Part shown: in pieces, positions 52,807-62,398 of the stretch | Numbering within the stretch: the first letter of the stretch is position 1 | How the letters are laid out: every line of letters starts with the position of its first letter | Source of the DNA: an uncultured Blautia sp. | Lineage (GTDB): Bacteria; Bacillota; Clostridia; Lachnospirales; Lachnospiraceae | DNA length: 64,000 nt | Assembly: GCA_900543715.1 (NCBI GenBank) | Contig: UQSX01000002.1 | Coordinates: 1-64,000, forward strand | Direction: 5' to 3' | Position numbers and translations under genes: made by a program | The notes under the pieces: generated by a model | Databases searched by the model: none | Told to the model about the DNA's origin: nothing | The model's input: only the letters and a program-made list of their open reading frames with translations

Positions 52807-53484
52807 ATGAACAAGATTCTGATTTTAGAAGACGACAGAAAATTAAATGACGGGATCCGGCTGGCTCTCAGAAGGGAAGACTGTACTTTTCTCCAGTGCC
52901 AGACCATAGAAGAGGCCCGGGAACTGCTGAAGAAAGAAAAAGTCCGGCTGATCCTTCTGGATCTGAACCTTCCGGACGGAAACGGACTGGATTTTCTTCA
53001 GGAGATCCGGGCAAAGAGCGCCGTGCCGGTGATCATCATTACCGCCAATAATATGGAAACGGATATTGTTATGGGGCTGGAGCTGGGGGCCAATGACTAT
53101 ATTACCAAGCCTTTCAGCCTGATGGTTTTAAGAGCCAGGGCAGGAGTACAGTTAAGACAGCAGGATATGTCCGGGCAGACACTGTATCAGGAAGGCCCTT
53201 TTTCCTTTGATTTTCAGCGGCTGGTCTTTCAGGTGAGAGGCAGGGAAGTAGAGTTCAGCAAGACAGAACAGCGGCTTCTGAGAAAACTGCTGGAGAACAA
53301 AGGCGCTACTTTAAAGAGGACCTATCTTATTGATGAAGTATGGAGCGGAGATACAGAATTTGTAGATGAACATGCCCTGACAGTGGCTATCAAGCGGCTG
53401 AGGGACAAGATCGAGGAAGACAGTAAAAATCCCAGATACATCAAAACAGTATACGGGATCGGATATACCTGGGCGGCACAGTGA
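52807..53484 (+). CDS. OmpR-family response regulator, second peptide-resistance-like module
   Basis: 225 residues from ATG 52807 (AAAGGAG upstream). Receiver: LEDDR, phosphoacceptor Asp in LLDLNLPDG (about residue 51) and ITKPF. Winged helix complete, ending YIKTVYGIGYTWAAQ, unlike the shortened regulator at 25.5 kb. It is followed two bases later by its kinase. Confidence 0.93.
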   Translation: MNKILILEDDRKLNDGIRLALRREDCTFLQCQTIEEARELLKKEKVRLILLDLNLPDGNGLDFLQEIRAKSAVPVIIITANNMETDIVMGLELGANDYITKPFSLMVLRARAGVQLRQQDMSGQTLYQEGPFSFDFQRLVFQVRGREVEFSKTEQRLLRKLLENKGATLKRTYLIDEVWSGDTEFVDEHALTVAIKRLRDKIEEDSKNPRYIKTVYGIGYTWAAQ

Positions 53485-53485
53485 T

Positions 53486-54415
53486 ATGGAAATGATAATA
53501 TTTGGAACAGGAATGCTTGTTTTGGCAGCAGGGGTCTGCCTTTATGGAAGACAGAAAGAGCGGCGGCTTCTGGAACGGCTGGAGTCTATGCTGGAAAAGG
53601 CCAGGAGTGGGAGTTTCCGCCAGGAAGAGATTGATGAGACCATGGTATCCTCTGTGGAAAATTCCATGGCCCGCTTTCTGGAGGACATCAGACTGGCAGA
53701 AGAAAATCTGAATCAGCGCAAAGAGCGGGTACAGACCATGATATCGGATATTTCCCATCAGACAGCTATACCCATTTCCAATATCCTGGTATACAGCCAG
53801 CTTCTGGAAGAGGACTGTACAGATCCTCAGATGAGAGAATATGGGACGGTGATCCGCCAGCAGGGAGAAAAGCTTCAGTTTCTCCTGGATTCCCTGGTGA
53901 AGATATCCAGGCTGGAAAACGGGATCATACAGACAGTTCCTCAAAAAGGGGAGCTAGGTGAACTGGCCTGCCAGGTAAAAAGCCTTATGGAACAGAAAGC
54001 CGGAGAGAAACAGATATCCCTTGAGGTAAAATCGGGGAAAGAAAAGGTCTATGCCTGGTTTGACCGGAAGTGGACCAGGGAAGCACTGATGAATCTGGCG
54101 GATAACGCAGTGAAATATACGCCGGCAGGTGGAAAAGTCACTATGGAAGTGGTTTCTTACAGCCTGTTTTCCAGGATCGACGTCCGGGATACGGGGATCG
54201 GAATAGAAGAGGAAGAACTGCCGGAGATCTTTCAAAGGTTTTACCGGAGCCGGGACGTCTTTTCAGAGGAAGGGGTAGGCCTGGGCCTGTATCTGGCAAG
54301 AGAAATTGTCAGAAGCCAGGGAGGATATATCAAGGTTTCTTCAAAGAAAGGGGAGGGAAGTGTCTTTTCCGTATTTCTTCCCAGTGAAAAAAGAGAAAAT
54401 GTCTCCAGACTGTGA
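53486..54415 (+). CDS. Sensor histidine kinase, second module
   Basis: 309 residues, one clear N-terminal membrane helix (about residues 3-20) and no extracytoplasmic domain. H-box ISDISHQTAIPISNI, N-box LADNAVKYTPAGG, DTGIGIEEE and GVGLGLYLARE are complete. A small kinase like this probably senses through the ABC transporter encoded next. Confidence 0.92.
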   Translation: MEMIIFGTGMLVLAAGVCLYGRQKERRLLERLESMLEKARSGSFRQEEIDETMVSSVENSMARFLEDIRLAEENLNQRKERVQTMISDISHQTAIPISNILVYSQLLEEDCTDPQMREYGTVIRQQGEKLQFLLDSLVKISRLENGIIQTVPQKGELGELACQVKSLMEQKAGEKQISLEVKSGKEKVYAWFDRKWTREALMNLADNAVKYTPAGGKVTMEVVSYSLFSRIDVRDTGIGIEEEELPEIFQRFYRSRDVFSEEGVGLGLYLAREIVRSQGGYIKVSSKKGEGSVFSVFLPSEKRENVSRL

Positions 54416-54444
54416 TATTTCAGAAACGGTCTGGAGATTTTTTT
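54403..54444 (+). terminator. Terminator overlapping the kinase stop
   Basis: CTCCAGAC (54403-54410) pairs perfectly with GTCTGGAG (54429-54436), followed by seven T's. The kinase stop codon lies in the loop side. It separates regulators from transporter genes, so the latter may have their own regulated start. Confidence 0.8.
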
Positions 54445-54514
54445 CTGCTATCCTCTCTTTAGAGAAAATCCGGGCCTTTGGGTTTGAACAGGGGACCGGG
54501 GAAAAGGAGGCATT

Positions 54515-55207
54515 ATGAAAATACTGGAAGTAAAAGATCTGAGAAAAATATACGGAAAGGGAGAGACTCTGGTGAAAGCCCTGGACGGGGTCAGCTTCTC
54601 TGTGGAGAAAGGAGAATTTCTGGCAGTGGTGGGAACCAGCGGCAGCGGAAAGTCCACCCTTCTCCATATGATGGGAGGACTGGATATTCCTACCGGCGGA
54701 ACGGTGCTGATCGATGGGAAAGACCTGTCTTCCATGAAGGAGGAAGAGCTGACTATCTTCCGGCGGAGGAATATCGGCTTTGTATTCCAGAGTTATAATC
54801 TGGTCCCTATGCTGAACGTCATGGAGAATATCACCCTGCCCCTGGGGCTGGACGGCAAAAAGCCGGACAGGGAATACCTGGAAAATGTGATGGGTATGCT
54901 GGGTCTGGAAAAGAAGAAAAACAGTCTTCCCAGCCAGCTTTCCGGGGGACAGCAGCAGAGGGTGGCCATTGCCAGGGCTCTGGCGGCAAAGCCGGCCATT
55001 TTGCTGGCTGACGAGCCTACAGGGAACCTGGACAGCCGGACCAGCCAGGATGTGCTGAGTCTGCTTAGGATCACCTGCCAGCAGTTTCACCAGACCATGG
55101 TGATGATCACCCATAATGAAGAGATCGCTCAAACTGCAGACCGGATCTTGCGCATTGAAGACGGAAAACTGGTGAAGGGAAGTGATGTCTATGATCTTGG
55201 TGAATAG
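54515..55207 (+). CDS. ABC ATPase (MacB/LolD type), second module
   Basis: 230 residues. Walker [10 protein letters not shown], signature [15 protein letters not shown], Walker [13 protein letters not shown], switch His in [17 protein letters not shown] precedes the ATG. Partner of the large FtsX-type permease that overlaps its 3' end. Confidence 0.92.
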   Translation: MKILEVKDLRKIYGKGETLVKALDGVSFSVEKGEFLAVVGTSGSGKSTLLHMMGGLDIPTGGTVLIDGKDLSSMKEEELTIFRRRNIGFVFQSYNLVPMLNVMENITLPLGLDGKKPDREYLENVMGMLGLEKKKNSLPSQLSGGQQQRVAIARALAAKPAILLADEPTGNLDSRTSQDVLSLLRITCQQFHQTMVMITHNEEIAQTADRILRIEDGKLVKGSDVYDLGE

Positions 55208-57707
55208 CAGAAAGACCATCTGGCTTCTGACCAGGCGTTTTCTGAAGATCAACCGGGGGAGAAATATTATTGCGGTCCTGGCGGTGGTCATGACTGCGGT
55301 AATGTTTACCGCTTCTTTTACCGCAGCAGTTTCTGTGCTCCGCTCCACTATGAATCAGGAAATGCGGACCAGTATGGATTCCAGCCAGCTCTCTATCCAG
55401 GACCTTACAGAAGAACAGTTCCGTCAGATCAGCCAGTATGACAAGATCAAAGAGATGGGCTACACGATCTTTCTGTCGTTGGCGGAAAATGAAGAGCTGC
55501 AGACCATCTCCACAGAAATCCGTTATGCAGATGAAAACGGGGCCAGGAGTTATCAGTGCCTGCCTACCCAAGGAACTCTCCCCCAGGGGGAGAAGGAGGC
55601 TGCTGTCAGCACCATTGTTCTGGATCTGCTGGGTGTACCTCACAAGATCGGCAGTACCGTGACTCTTACCTATAGTGCTTCGGGGAAACAGATTACAGAG
55701 GATTTCCGGCTCAGCGGTTTCTGGGAAGGAGATCCTTTGCCAAAGGCCCAGATGGTGTGGGTTTCCAGAGATTACTGTCTGGCCCATATGAAAACCGCCA
55801 CAGAGGAGTCCATTGCAATGGGAGATTTTGAGGGGGACTATAATCTGAGTCTGTGGTTTGACAATATCTTTAAGCTGAACCAGTATAAGGAAGAGATCGA
55901 GGAACTTTATCATGTTTCGGATACTCCCGCCAGGATGGATATTCCCCCGGCTTATGACAGGCTTTTCGGAGAAGACGGTTTTCCTTTTGCCACGGTAGGG
56001 GCAGTAATTTTTCTGGTCTTCCTGTCCGGTTATCTGATCATTTATAACGTGTTTCAGATATCGGTAAAAAATGATATCCGGGCCTATGGGCTTCTGAAGA
56101 ATATCGGGACTACGGGAAGGCAGTTAAAGGGGATCGTCCGAAGGCAGGCCCTGCTCCTGTCCGGAATAGGGATTCCCATTGGCCTGCTCCTTGGGTGGCT
56201 GGCTGGCAGGGCCATGGTGCCTTATCTTATGGAATCGGAACTGGGGGCAGAATCCCCGGAAGTTCTGGTCAGTACCAGTCCCTGGATCTTTCTGACTGCC
56301 GTTCTTTTCTCCCTGGCTACGGTCTATATTGCCTGTATGCGTCCCTGCCATATTGTAGCGAAAGTGTCTCCTGTGGAAGCGGTGCGGATGACGGAAGGAT
56401 CTGCCCGGAACCGGGAAAGAAAAGGCCATAAGGTCACTCCGGGAATCATGGCCCTGGAAAATATGAAAAGGACCTGGAAGAAATCTGTACTGGTGGTGTT
56501 ATCCCTGACCCTTCCCATCTTCCTTCTGAACTGTATCTATACAATACAGAAAGGGTTTGATTTTGACATTTATATAGATACTTATATTTCTTCGGACTTT
56601 AAGATCACAGGATCCGGAACTATGGCGCAGTATGCCGATCTGAATGCACTGACTCCCGAGATATTAGGGGATATCCGGAGTCAGGAAGGCATAGAAAGCC
56701 TGGCCTGTGTCTATGACACGGAGGAACTCCATCTCTTAAGCGAGAAAGAGTATAAGATTCTGGAAAATATGATGGATCTTGCAGAAAAAGAAAAAATTTA
56801 TGACAGCGCCTGGGCAAAAGAAGAGAGAAAGCGTCTGGAAAGCAGACAGACACCCTCCCATGTATTGGGAATCAACCAGGCGGCCTTTGAGAAAATGGAA
56901 TTTCTGGACAGCTCCTGTACCTGGCAGGAATTTACACAGGGAGACTATGTGATCGTTTCCGCCAGTATCTACGGCTTTGGGGGATATTCAGAACCGGGGG
57001 ATAGGATCACCCTTGAGATCGAAGGACAGAAGAGAGAGTTCCAGGTTCTGGGGGTGGGGGCTATGCCTTATGATCTGGAGTATCCTTTTGGAGCAGGTAC
57101 TTATTATGATATTTCTTTTTACCTTCCGGAAGAGACTTATCTTCAGATGGGAGGAAATCCGGGGGCGATGACTGTGGGGATTGAGGCAGAGGAAGGAGAG
57201 GAGAAAGTACTTGGAAAATGGCTGGAAGACTATCTGGCTGATAAGCCTCAGCTTCTCATGGACTCCCGCATGGAACTGGAGCAGCAGTGCAGCCAGTTTG
57301 CCGGAAAATATATGCTGATCCTGGGACTTTTATGCGGGGTGCTGTTTGTCATCGGCGTACTGAACTTTTTCAATACTTCGGCGGTGTCTGTGATCAGCAG
57401 GAAAAAGGAACTGTCTTTGCTGGAAGCGGTAGGAATGACCAGAAAGCAGGTTCTGAGAATGCTGTGCACCGAAGGCGGGGTCTATTTCCTGGCAGCTCTT
57501 CTGCTTGCGGATACAGCAGGAATACCTCTGATGAGAGAAGTGATCGCAAGGACCGCAGGCAGGAGTTTCTTCTTTACCTATCACCCTTCCATAGCGGTCA
57601 GCCTTCTGGCCATTCCCCTTCTGGCCCTTATAGCCTGGGGAGTTCCCAGATATCATTACCGGAAAATGTGCCGGGAAACTGTTGTGGAGCGGATCAGGGA
57701 AGAGTAG
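55191..57707 (+). CDS. FtsX-type ABC permease, second module
   Basis: 838 residues from ATG 55191 (AAGGGA ten bases upstream; ATG 55185 and GTG 55182 are alternatives). Two FtsX domains, each after a large extracytoplasmic segment: an N-terminal helix, a domain to about residue 265, three helices, a fourth helix near 425, a second external domain to about 705, and three C-terminal helices. MacB-like export or resistance to antimicrobial peptides is likely. Overlaps the ATPase gene by 17 bases. Confidence 0.9.
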   Translation: MILVNSRKTIWLLTRRFLKINRGRNIIAVLAVVMTAVMFTASFTAAVSVLRSTMNQEMRTSMDSSQLSIQDLTEEQFRQISQYDKIKEMGYTIFLSLAENEELQTISTEIRYADENGARSYQCLPTQGTLPQGEKEAAVSTIVLDLLGVPHKIGSTVTLTYSASGKQITEDFRLSGFWEGDPLPKAQMVWVSRDYCLAHMKTATEESIAMGDFEGDYNLSLWFDNIFKLNQYKEEIEELYHVSDTPARMDIPPAYDRLFGEDGFPFATVGAVIFLVFLSGYLIIYNVFQISVKNDIRAYGLLKNIGTTGRQLKGIVRRQALLLSGIGIPIGLLLGWLAGRAMVPYLMESELGAESPEVLVSTSPWIFLTAVLFSLATVYIACMRPCHIVAKVSPVEAVRMTEGSARNRERKGHKVTPGIMALENMKRTWKKSVLVVLSLTLPIFLLNCIYTIQKGFDFDIYIDTYISSDFKITGSGTMAQYADLNALTPEILGDIRSQEGIESLACVYDTEELHLLSEKEYKILENMMDLAEKEKIYDSAWAKEERKRLESRQTPSHVLGINQAAFEKMEFLDSSCTWQEFTQGDYVIVSASIYGFGGYSEPGDRITLEIEGQKREFQVLGVGAMPYDLEYPFGAGTYYDISFYLPEETYLQMGGNPGAMTVGIEAEEGEEKVLGKWLEDYLADKPQLLMDSRMELEQQCSQFAGKYMLILGLLCGVLFVIGVLNFFNTSAVSVISRKKELSLLEAVGMTRKQVLRMLCTEGGVYFLAALLLADTAGIPLMREVIARTAGRSFFFTYHPSIAVSLLAIPLLALIAWGVPRYHYRKMCRETVVERIREE

Positions 57708-57748
57708 GATTTGAGGTGTTCTTTTCGATAGAAAAGCAGACGGTTGTG

Positions 57749-57757
57749 TGGTATACT
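57749..57757 (+). promoter_or_regulatory. Extended -10 box before the MNT gene
   Basis: TGGTATACT (57749-57757), about 60 bases before the nucleotidyltransferase gene; no good -35 box. Confidence 0.4.
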
Positions 57758-57817
57758 AAAAAACAGGCAGAGAAAGTAATCCTATTTTGAGATTATATAT
57801 CCGGGAGGTCTGAGACT

Positions 57818-58168
57818 ATGGAGAAGATTAAGGATGAAAAGTTAAGAAAGATTTTACAGGAAATGGCGGAGCTTCTTAAACAAGTGTATGGGAACCGGCT
57901 GAAGGCGGTAATCTTATATGGTTCTGTTGCCAGAGGTACCCAGACGGAAGATTCCGATGTAGATATTATGGTGCTGGTAGACGGTACAGATGCACAACTG
58001 CGGGAATATGATGAAAGACTCAGCGATGTGTCCACAGATCTGGCGCTGAAGTATATGATGGTGTTCTCCATCATTGATGTAAAATATCAGGAGTATCAGG
58101 ACTGGAAGACAGTTTCACCATTTTATAAGAACGTGGCTCAGGAAGGAGTTGTGCTTTATGCAGCATGA
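57818..58168 (+). CDS. MNT-type minimal nucleotidyltransferase (MntA-like antitoxin)
   Basis: 116 residues. The catalytic GSVARG and DSDVDIMV motifs (about residues 33-55) are intact, as in MntA proteins, which inactivate a HEPN RNase toxin by adding AMP. CGGGAGGTCTG precedes the ATG. The expected HEPN gene begins 11 bases before its stop but is only a 24-codon stub. Confidence 0.88.
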   Translation: MEKIKDEKLRKILQEMAELLKQVYGNRLKAVILYGSVARGTQTEDSDVDIMVLVDGTDAQLREYDERLSDVSTDLALKYMMVFSIIDVKYQEYQDWKTVSPFYKNVAQEGVVLYAA

Positions 58169-58232
58169 GAGAGAAATCTTGTGCAGATATCGGCTGGAAC
58201 GGGCGAAAGAGGATTTACAGGAGGAACTTTGA
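58158..58232 (+). pseudogene. Truncated HEPN-toxin stub
   Basis: ATG 58158 overlaps the MNT stop and encodes 24 residues, including the typical HEPN start YRLERAKEDLQE, then stops. The body with the RxxxxH catalytic motif is missing. The MATE gene begins two bases after the stop and its AGGAGG lies inside the stub, so a deletion seems to have joined the two. Confidence 0.65.
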
Positions 58233-58234
58233 AA

Positions 58235-59584
58235 ATGAAAGAAGACAGTAAAAACGACTTATTTGAGAAGGCGCCTATTCCCAAGGCCTATTTCACTTTT
58301 GCCCTGCCGGTAGTGTTCAGCATGGTGGTCTCCCTGGTCTATAATATGGTGGATACCTTTTTTATCGCCCAGACCGGAAATACAGATCTGGTGGCGGGAG
58401 TTTCTTTAAGCGCTCCTGTTTTTACATTGATGATCGCTCTGGGAGATATTTTCGGACTGGGAGGAAGCTCGGTGATCTCCCGGCTTTTCGGCCAGAAGCT
58501 GGATAAAGACGGGAAGCGCCTCAGTGTGTTTTGCTTTTACGGCGCTATTGCCTGCGGAATCCTGGTGACTGTACTTCTTCTGCTATTTAGGGGGCCTGTA
58601 CTTACCCTTTTAGGGGCGGACAGGGATACCATGACCTATGCCTCCCAGTACTATACCTACATTGCCCTGGGTGCTCCCTTTATCATTGTGTCCTATACAC
58701 CCCTGAACCTTCTGCGGACAGAGGGATTTGCCACTGCTTCCATGGTGGGAAGTATCCTGGGGGCTGTGGTGAACATGATCCTGGATCCGGTCTTTATCTT
58801 TACCCTGGGGATGGGGGCTGCAGGTGCTGCTATTGCCACGGTGATCGGAAATATCTGTACAGATCTATTTTTCCTGTGGTTCCTTCTGAAGAAAAGCAGG
58901 CGGCTGTCTGTGGATCCCAGAGGATTTCATATCCAAAAGGGAGAACTGGGACAGATTTTTGCCATTGGGATTCCGGCTTCTGTTACAAATTTAATGCAGA
59001 GCCTGGGAATGGCCCTTACAAACCGTTTTCTCCTCCCCTATGGAAATGATGCTGTGGCGGCTATGGGGATCGTGATGAAGGTAAACCTTATCGCAGTGCT
59101 GGTACTGGTGGGACTGGCTTTTGGCGTCCAGCCTCTCATCGGATACAACTACGGGGCGAAAAACAGCAGACGTCTGAAAGACATTCTGAAATTCAGCTAT
59201 GGAGTTGAATGCGGAACAGCAGCGGCTCTGGCTTTGCTTTTGTCTGCAGCGGCCTCGGCACTGATCCGGATTTTTATGAAGGATCCCGGAATCATTGAGC
59301 TGGGGGTTCCTATGCTCCGCTTCCAGCAGGCGGGAATGATCTTTATCGCCGTAGTGCTGGTGACTACAAGTACTTTTCAGTCTGCGGGAAAAGCTCTGGG
59401 AGCTTTCCTCCTGTCTGTGAGCAGACAGGGCGTGATCTTCGCTATTGTGATCTTCCTGGCTTCAAAAACTTTTGGCTACAATGGCGTCCTGGCTTCTCAG
59501 GCAGTTTCAGATTGCCTCACTGCCATCCTGGCGGCAGTCCTTCTGTTTCGGTGGATACGGGAAGAAAAGGGGAGCGTCTTTTAA
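58235..59584 (+). CDS. MATE-family efflux transporter
   Basis: 449 residues from ATG 58235 (GGAGG ten bases upstream). Twelve membrane helices; ALPVVFSMVVSLVYNMVDTFF and GDIFGLGGSSVISRLFGQK are typical of the DinF/NorM-like MATE family, and the motif VQPLIGYNYGAKNSRR opens the second half. Exports cationic drugs or metabolites using Na+ or H+; substrate unknown. Confidence 0.92.
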   Translation: MKEDSKNDLFEKAPIPKAYFTFALPVVFSMVVSLVYNMVDTFFIAQTGNTDLVAGVSLSAPVFTLMIALGDIFGLGGSSVISRLFGQKLDKDGKRLSVFCFYGAIACGILVTVLLLLFRGPVLTLLGADRDTMTYASQYYTYIALGAPFIIVSYTPLNLLRTEGFATASMVGSILGAVVNMILDPVFIFTLGMGAAGAAIATVIGNICTDLFFLWFLLKKSRRLSVDPRGFHIQKGELGQIFAIGIPASVTNLMQSLGMALTNRFLLPYGNDAVAAMGIVMKVNLIAVLVLVGLAFGVQPLIGYNYGAKNSRRLKDILKFSYGVECGTAAALALLLSAAASALIRIFMKDPGIIELGVPMLRFQQAGMIFIAVVLVTTSTFQSAGKALGAFLLSVSRQGVIFAIVIFLASKTFGYNGVLASQAVSDCLTAILAAVLLFRWIREEKGSVF

Positions 59585-59623
59585 AAATAGAAAAGAGATA
59601 TAGCCATAGAAAAAAATATCTGT

Positions 59624-59725
59624 TATACTTATATTCAGAAAGTAAAATATCCCGCTGAGAGCGGGAGTCAGGGATTCAGCAAAGGCGCTGACGGAGAGAG
59701 AACTCTGTCAGCGCCTTTCAATTTT
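59624..59725 (+). promoter_or_regulatory. Promoter and two-hairpin leader of the PEP-synthase-like gene
   Basis: TGTTATACT (59621-59629) is an extended -10 box. The leader contains CCCGC-TGAGA-GCGGG (59651-59665) and AAAGGCGCTGAC (59681-59692) paired perfectly with GTCAGCGCCTTT (59707-59718), followed by CAATTTTTA. The second hairpin resembles a terminator 24 bases before the start codon, suggesting attenuation. I recognise no known riboswitch. Confidence 0.5.
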
Positions 59726-59741
59726 TATCAGGAGGTTATTT

Positions 59742-62312
59742 ATGGGAGCCTTTGACAGAGTTTTAAGCGGTATACCAGGTCTGGATGATCTGCTGGATTA
59801 TATCCGTATGGGAGACAATGTAGTGTGGCAGGTGACAGATCTGGAGGAATTCCGGTATTTTATGGAGCCTTTTGTAGAGCAGGCCATTGGTGACAGGAGA
59901 AATCTGATCTATATGCGGTTTGCAGACCATGAGCCCCTTCTTTCCCCCAGAGAAGGGCTGAAGATTTTTGAGTTTAATCCGGATAAAGGCTTTGAGGCCT
60001 TTACTGTGGATATTTACAACCGGATCACTATAGAGGGGAAAGACGCTTTTTATGTGTTTGACAGTCTTTCTTCCCTTCAGTCTGTCTGGTATACGGACCT
60101 GATGATGGGGAACTTTTTCCGGGTGACCTGCCCTTATCTGTTTAAGCTGGATACAGTAGCCTATTTTCCCCTTCTCAGAGGAAGGCATTCCTTTGACGCT
60201 GTGGCCAGGATCCGGGATACCACCCAGCTGCTTTTAGACGTCCATACAGGGGATAAGCTTTATGTCCATCCCTTAAAGGTGTGGAACCGGTATTCTGCCA
60301 AAATGTTCCTCCCTCATTCCTGCAGTATGGATCTGGAAGATTTTAAGGCGGTAGACGGAGGCGTGGCTTTAAGCCGGTACTATCAGATCATGGAAGAGGA
60401 AGAGGCCCAGAAGCAGGACCAGAACTTTGACAGCCATGACCGGTTCTTTTCCATGGCGAAGCTGGAGTATCAGCAGGGAAGGTTCCGGGAAGAGACGGAA
60501 AATCAGATCCTGGAAAGCACCATGACTAAGGATAAGCGGCTTCAGGAAATGCTGAAGAAATATTTTAAACCCAAAGATTATTTCAAACTCCGGGACCGGA
60601 TGATCGGCAGCGGCGCTATTGGAGGAAAGGCCTGCGGCATGCTTCTGGCCAGGAAGATCGTGAATACCCTTCTGCCGGAATACCGGGCACACAGGGAGGC
60701 CCACGATTCCTATTACATTGGTTCAGATGTGTTTTATACCTATATTGTATCCAATAACTGCTGGGAGACCAGGATCGCCCAGCGGACAGAAGAAGGCTAT
60801 TTTGAGAAAGCCGGACAGCTTCAGAAAGCCCTGCTCTCCGGAGAGTTTCCTTCCAATATCAGGGAAAAATTTCGCTCGGTGCTGGAATATTTCGGACAGA
60901 GTCCCATTATCGTCCGTTCTTCCAGTTTCCTGGAAGACGGATTCGGCAATGCCTTTGCGGGAAAATATGAGTCTGTGTTCTGCGTAAATCAGGGAACACT
61001 GGAAGAGCGGCTGAAAGTCTTTGAGGACGCAGTGCGGAGAGTTTACGCCAGTATTATGGACATATCCGCCTTGGAGTACAGGAAGCAGAGAGGCCTGGAA
61101 CACCAGGACGAACAGATGGCTGTGCTGGTCCAGCGGGTTTCCGGCTCTCACTGGGGAGATTATTTCTTCCCTGCGGCGGCAGGAGTGGGATATAGTTACA
61201 GCGCCTATAAGTGGAGTAAAGACATGGATCAGAGCGCCGGAATGCTCCGGCTGGTGGCAGGCCTTGGGACCAGGGCCGTAGACCGGACGGAGAACGATTA
61301 TCCAAGGCTGGTAAATCTGGACCGTCCCGCCGTATCCATGCAGACCAATATGGCGGATAAACACCGGTTTTCCCAGAAAAATGTGGATGTGCTGGACACC
61401 AGGGCAAATCATCTTCTCACAAAAAGCACAGATTCCCTTATGGAAATCCTGCCTCTCTGGTATAAACGGGCGGTGATGGAGAGAGACTATGAGGCAGAAG
61501 AGGCCCTGAACCGTATGGGACGGTGGCGCCAGGTGTGGTTTGTTACCTGCCAGAAGCTTTTGGAGAACCGGGAATTTACCGGACTTATGCAGAAGCTTTT
61601 GAAGACACTGGAACAGGTCTATGGAAATCCGGTGGATATTGAATACACAGTAAATATAGATGAGGAGGGGGATTTTGTGGTGAACCTTCTTCAGTGCCGG
61701 CCTCTATTTACGGGAAGCAGAGGGGGAAAAGTGGAAATCCCCAGTCTTTCAGAGGGAAAGACATTTTTCCATCTGAAGGATTCCTCGGTAGGTAATTCCC
61801 TGAAAAAACAGATCCATGTGGTTATACAGATCGAGCCGAAATTATATTATGAATATCCTTACGGAAAGAAGCACCAGGTGGCAGAAGCTGTAGGAAGGAT
61901 TAACCGGTATTATAAGGGATCGGGGAAAAATCTTCTTCTCATGACTCCCGGCAGGGTAGGAACATCCTCTCCGGAGCTGGGGGTTCCGGTAACCTTTGCG
62001 GATATTTCCGCTGTCTCCGGGATCTGCGAGGTCTCGGACAGCCGGGCTGGCTATATGCCGGAACTGAGCTACGGAAGCCATATGTTCCAGGACATGGTGG
62101 AGGCGGAGATCTTTTACAGTGCCCTTTGGGAAGATAGGAGAAAGCTGGCTTATGATCCGGAACTCTTTGCAGAAGAGGAAAATCTTTTCCCACAGATCTG
62201 TCCGGATATGGAGGAACTTTTCCCCATGTTCCGGGTTACCCAACCGGAAAACCTCTATTACTGGAACGATGTTATGTCCGGGGAGACTCTTTGCCAAATT
62301 GCCGAAAGTTAG
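59742..62312 (+). CDS. Degenerate KaiC-like domain fused to PEP-synthase-type ATP-binding domain
   Basis: 856 residues. The first 200 residues resemble a KaiC/RecA domain (GIPGLDDLLDYI at the start, FYVFDSLSSLQ at the Walker B position), but the Walker A loop GxxxxGKT is missing. Residues about 285-660 match the PEP/pyruvate-binding ATP-grasp domain: GGKACGMLLARKIV (about 295), SPIIVRSSSFLEDGFGNAFAGKYESVF (about 387-413), LVQRVSG and VDIEYTVN. The phosphohistidine and PEP-binding domains of full PEP synthase are absent, so it is not a complete enzyme of gluconeogenesis. A 190-residue C-terminal domain is unassigned. Substrate unknown. Confidence 0.75.
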   Translation: MGAFDRVLSGIPGLDDLLDYIRMGDNVVWQVTDLEEFRYFMEPFVEQAIGDRRNLIYMRFADHEPLLSPREGLKIFEFNPDKGFEAFTVDIYNRITIEGKDAFYVFDSLSSLQSVWYTDLMMGNFFRVTCPYLFKLDTVAYFPLLRGRHSFDAVARIRDTTQLLLDVHTGDKLYVHPLKVWNRYSAKMFLPHSCSMDLEDFKAVDGGVALSRYYQIMEEEEAQKQDQNFDSHDRFFSMAKLEYQQGRFREETENQILESTMTKDKRLQEMLKKYFKPKDYFKLRDRMIGSGAIGGKACGMLLARKIVNTLLPEYRAHREAHDSYYIGSDVFYTYIVSNNCWETRIAQRTEEGYFEKAGQLQKALLSGEFPSNIREKFRSVLEYFGQSPIIVRSSSFLEDGFGNAFAGKYESVFCVNQGTLEERLKVFEDAVRRVYASIMDISALEYRKQRGLEHQDEQMAVLVQRVSGSHWGDYFFPAAAGVGYSYSAYKWSKDMDQSAGMLRLVAGLGTRAVDRTENDYPRLVNLDRPAVSMQTNMADKHRFSQKNVDVLDTRANHLLTKSTDSLMEILPLWYKRAVMERDYEAEEALNRMGRWRQVWFVTCQKLLENREFTGLMQKLLKTLEQVYGNPVDIEYTVNIDEEGDFVVNLLQCRPLFTGSRGGKVEIPSLSEGKTFFHLKDSSVGNSLKKQIHVVIQIEPKLYYEYPYGKKHQVAEAVGRINRYYKGSGKNLLLMTPGRVGTSSPELGVPVTFADISAVSGICEVSDSRAGYMPELSYGSHMFQDMVEAEIFYSALWEDRRKLAYDPELFAEEENLFPQICPDMEELFPMFRVTQPENLYYWNDVMSGETLCQIAES

Positions 62313-62314
62313 GA

Positions 62315-62343
62315 TTGAAAAATAATCAGATATCGTATATACT
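62315..62343 (+). promoter_or_regulatory. Promoter of the SEC-C gene
   Basis: TTGAAA (62315-62320), 17-base spacer, TATACT (62338-62343). Confidence 0.65.
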
Positions 62344-62398
62344 GTACCTGTTAAATTAAAACAAGAGAAATATAAAAGATAAAAGGCAGGTAAGATAT

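Noticed and set aside
59742-62312. Annotation as pyruvate phosphate dikinase or PEP synthase
   Set aside because: Only the ATP-binding domain is present; the phosphohistidine and PEP/pyruvate catalytic domains are missing.
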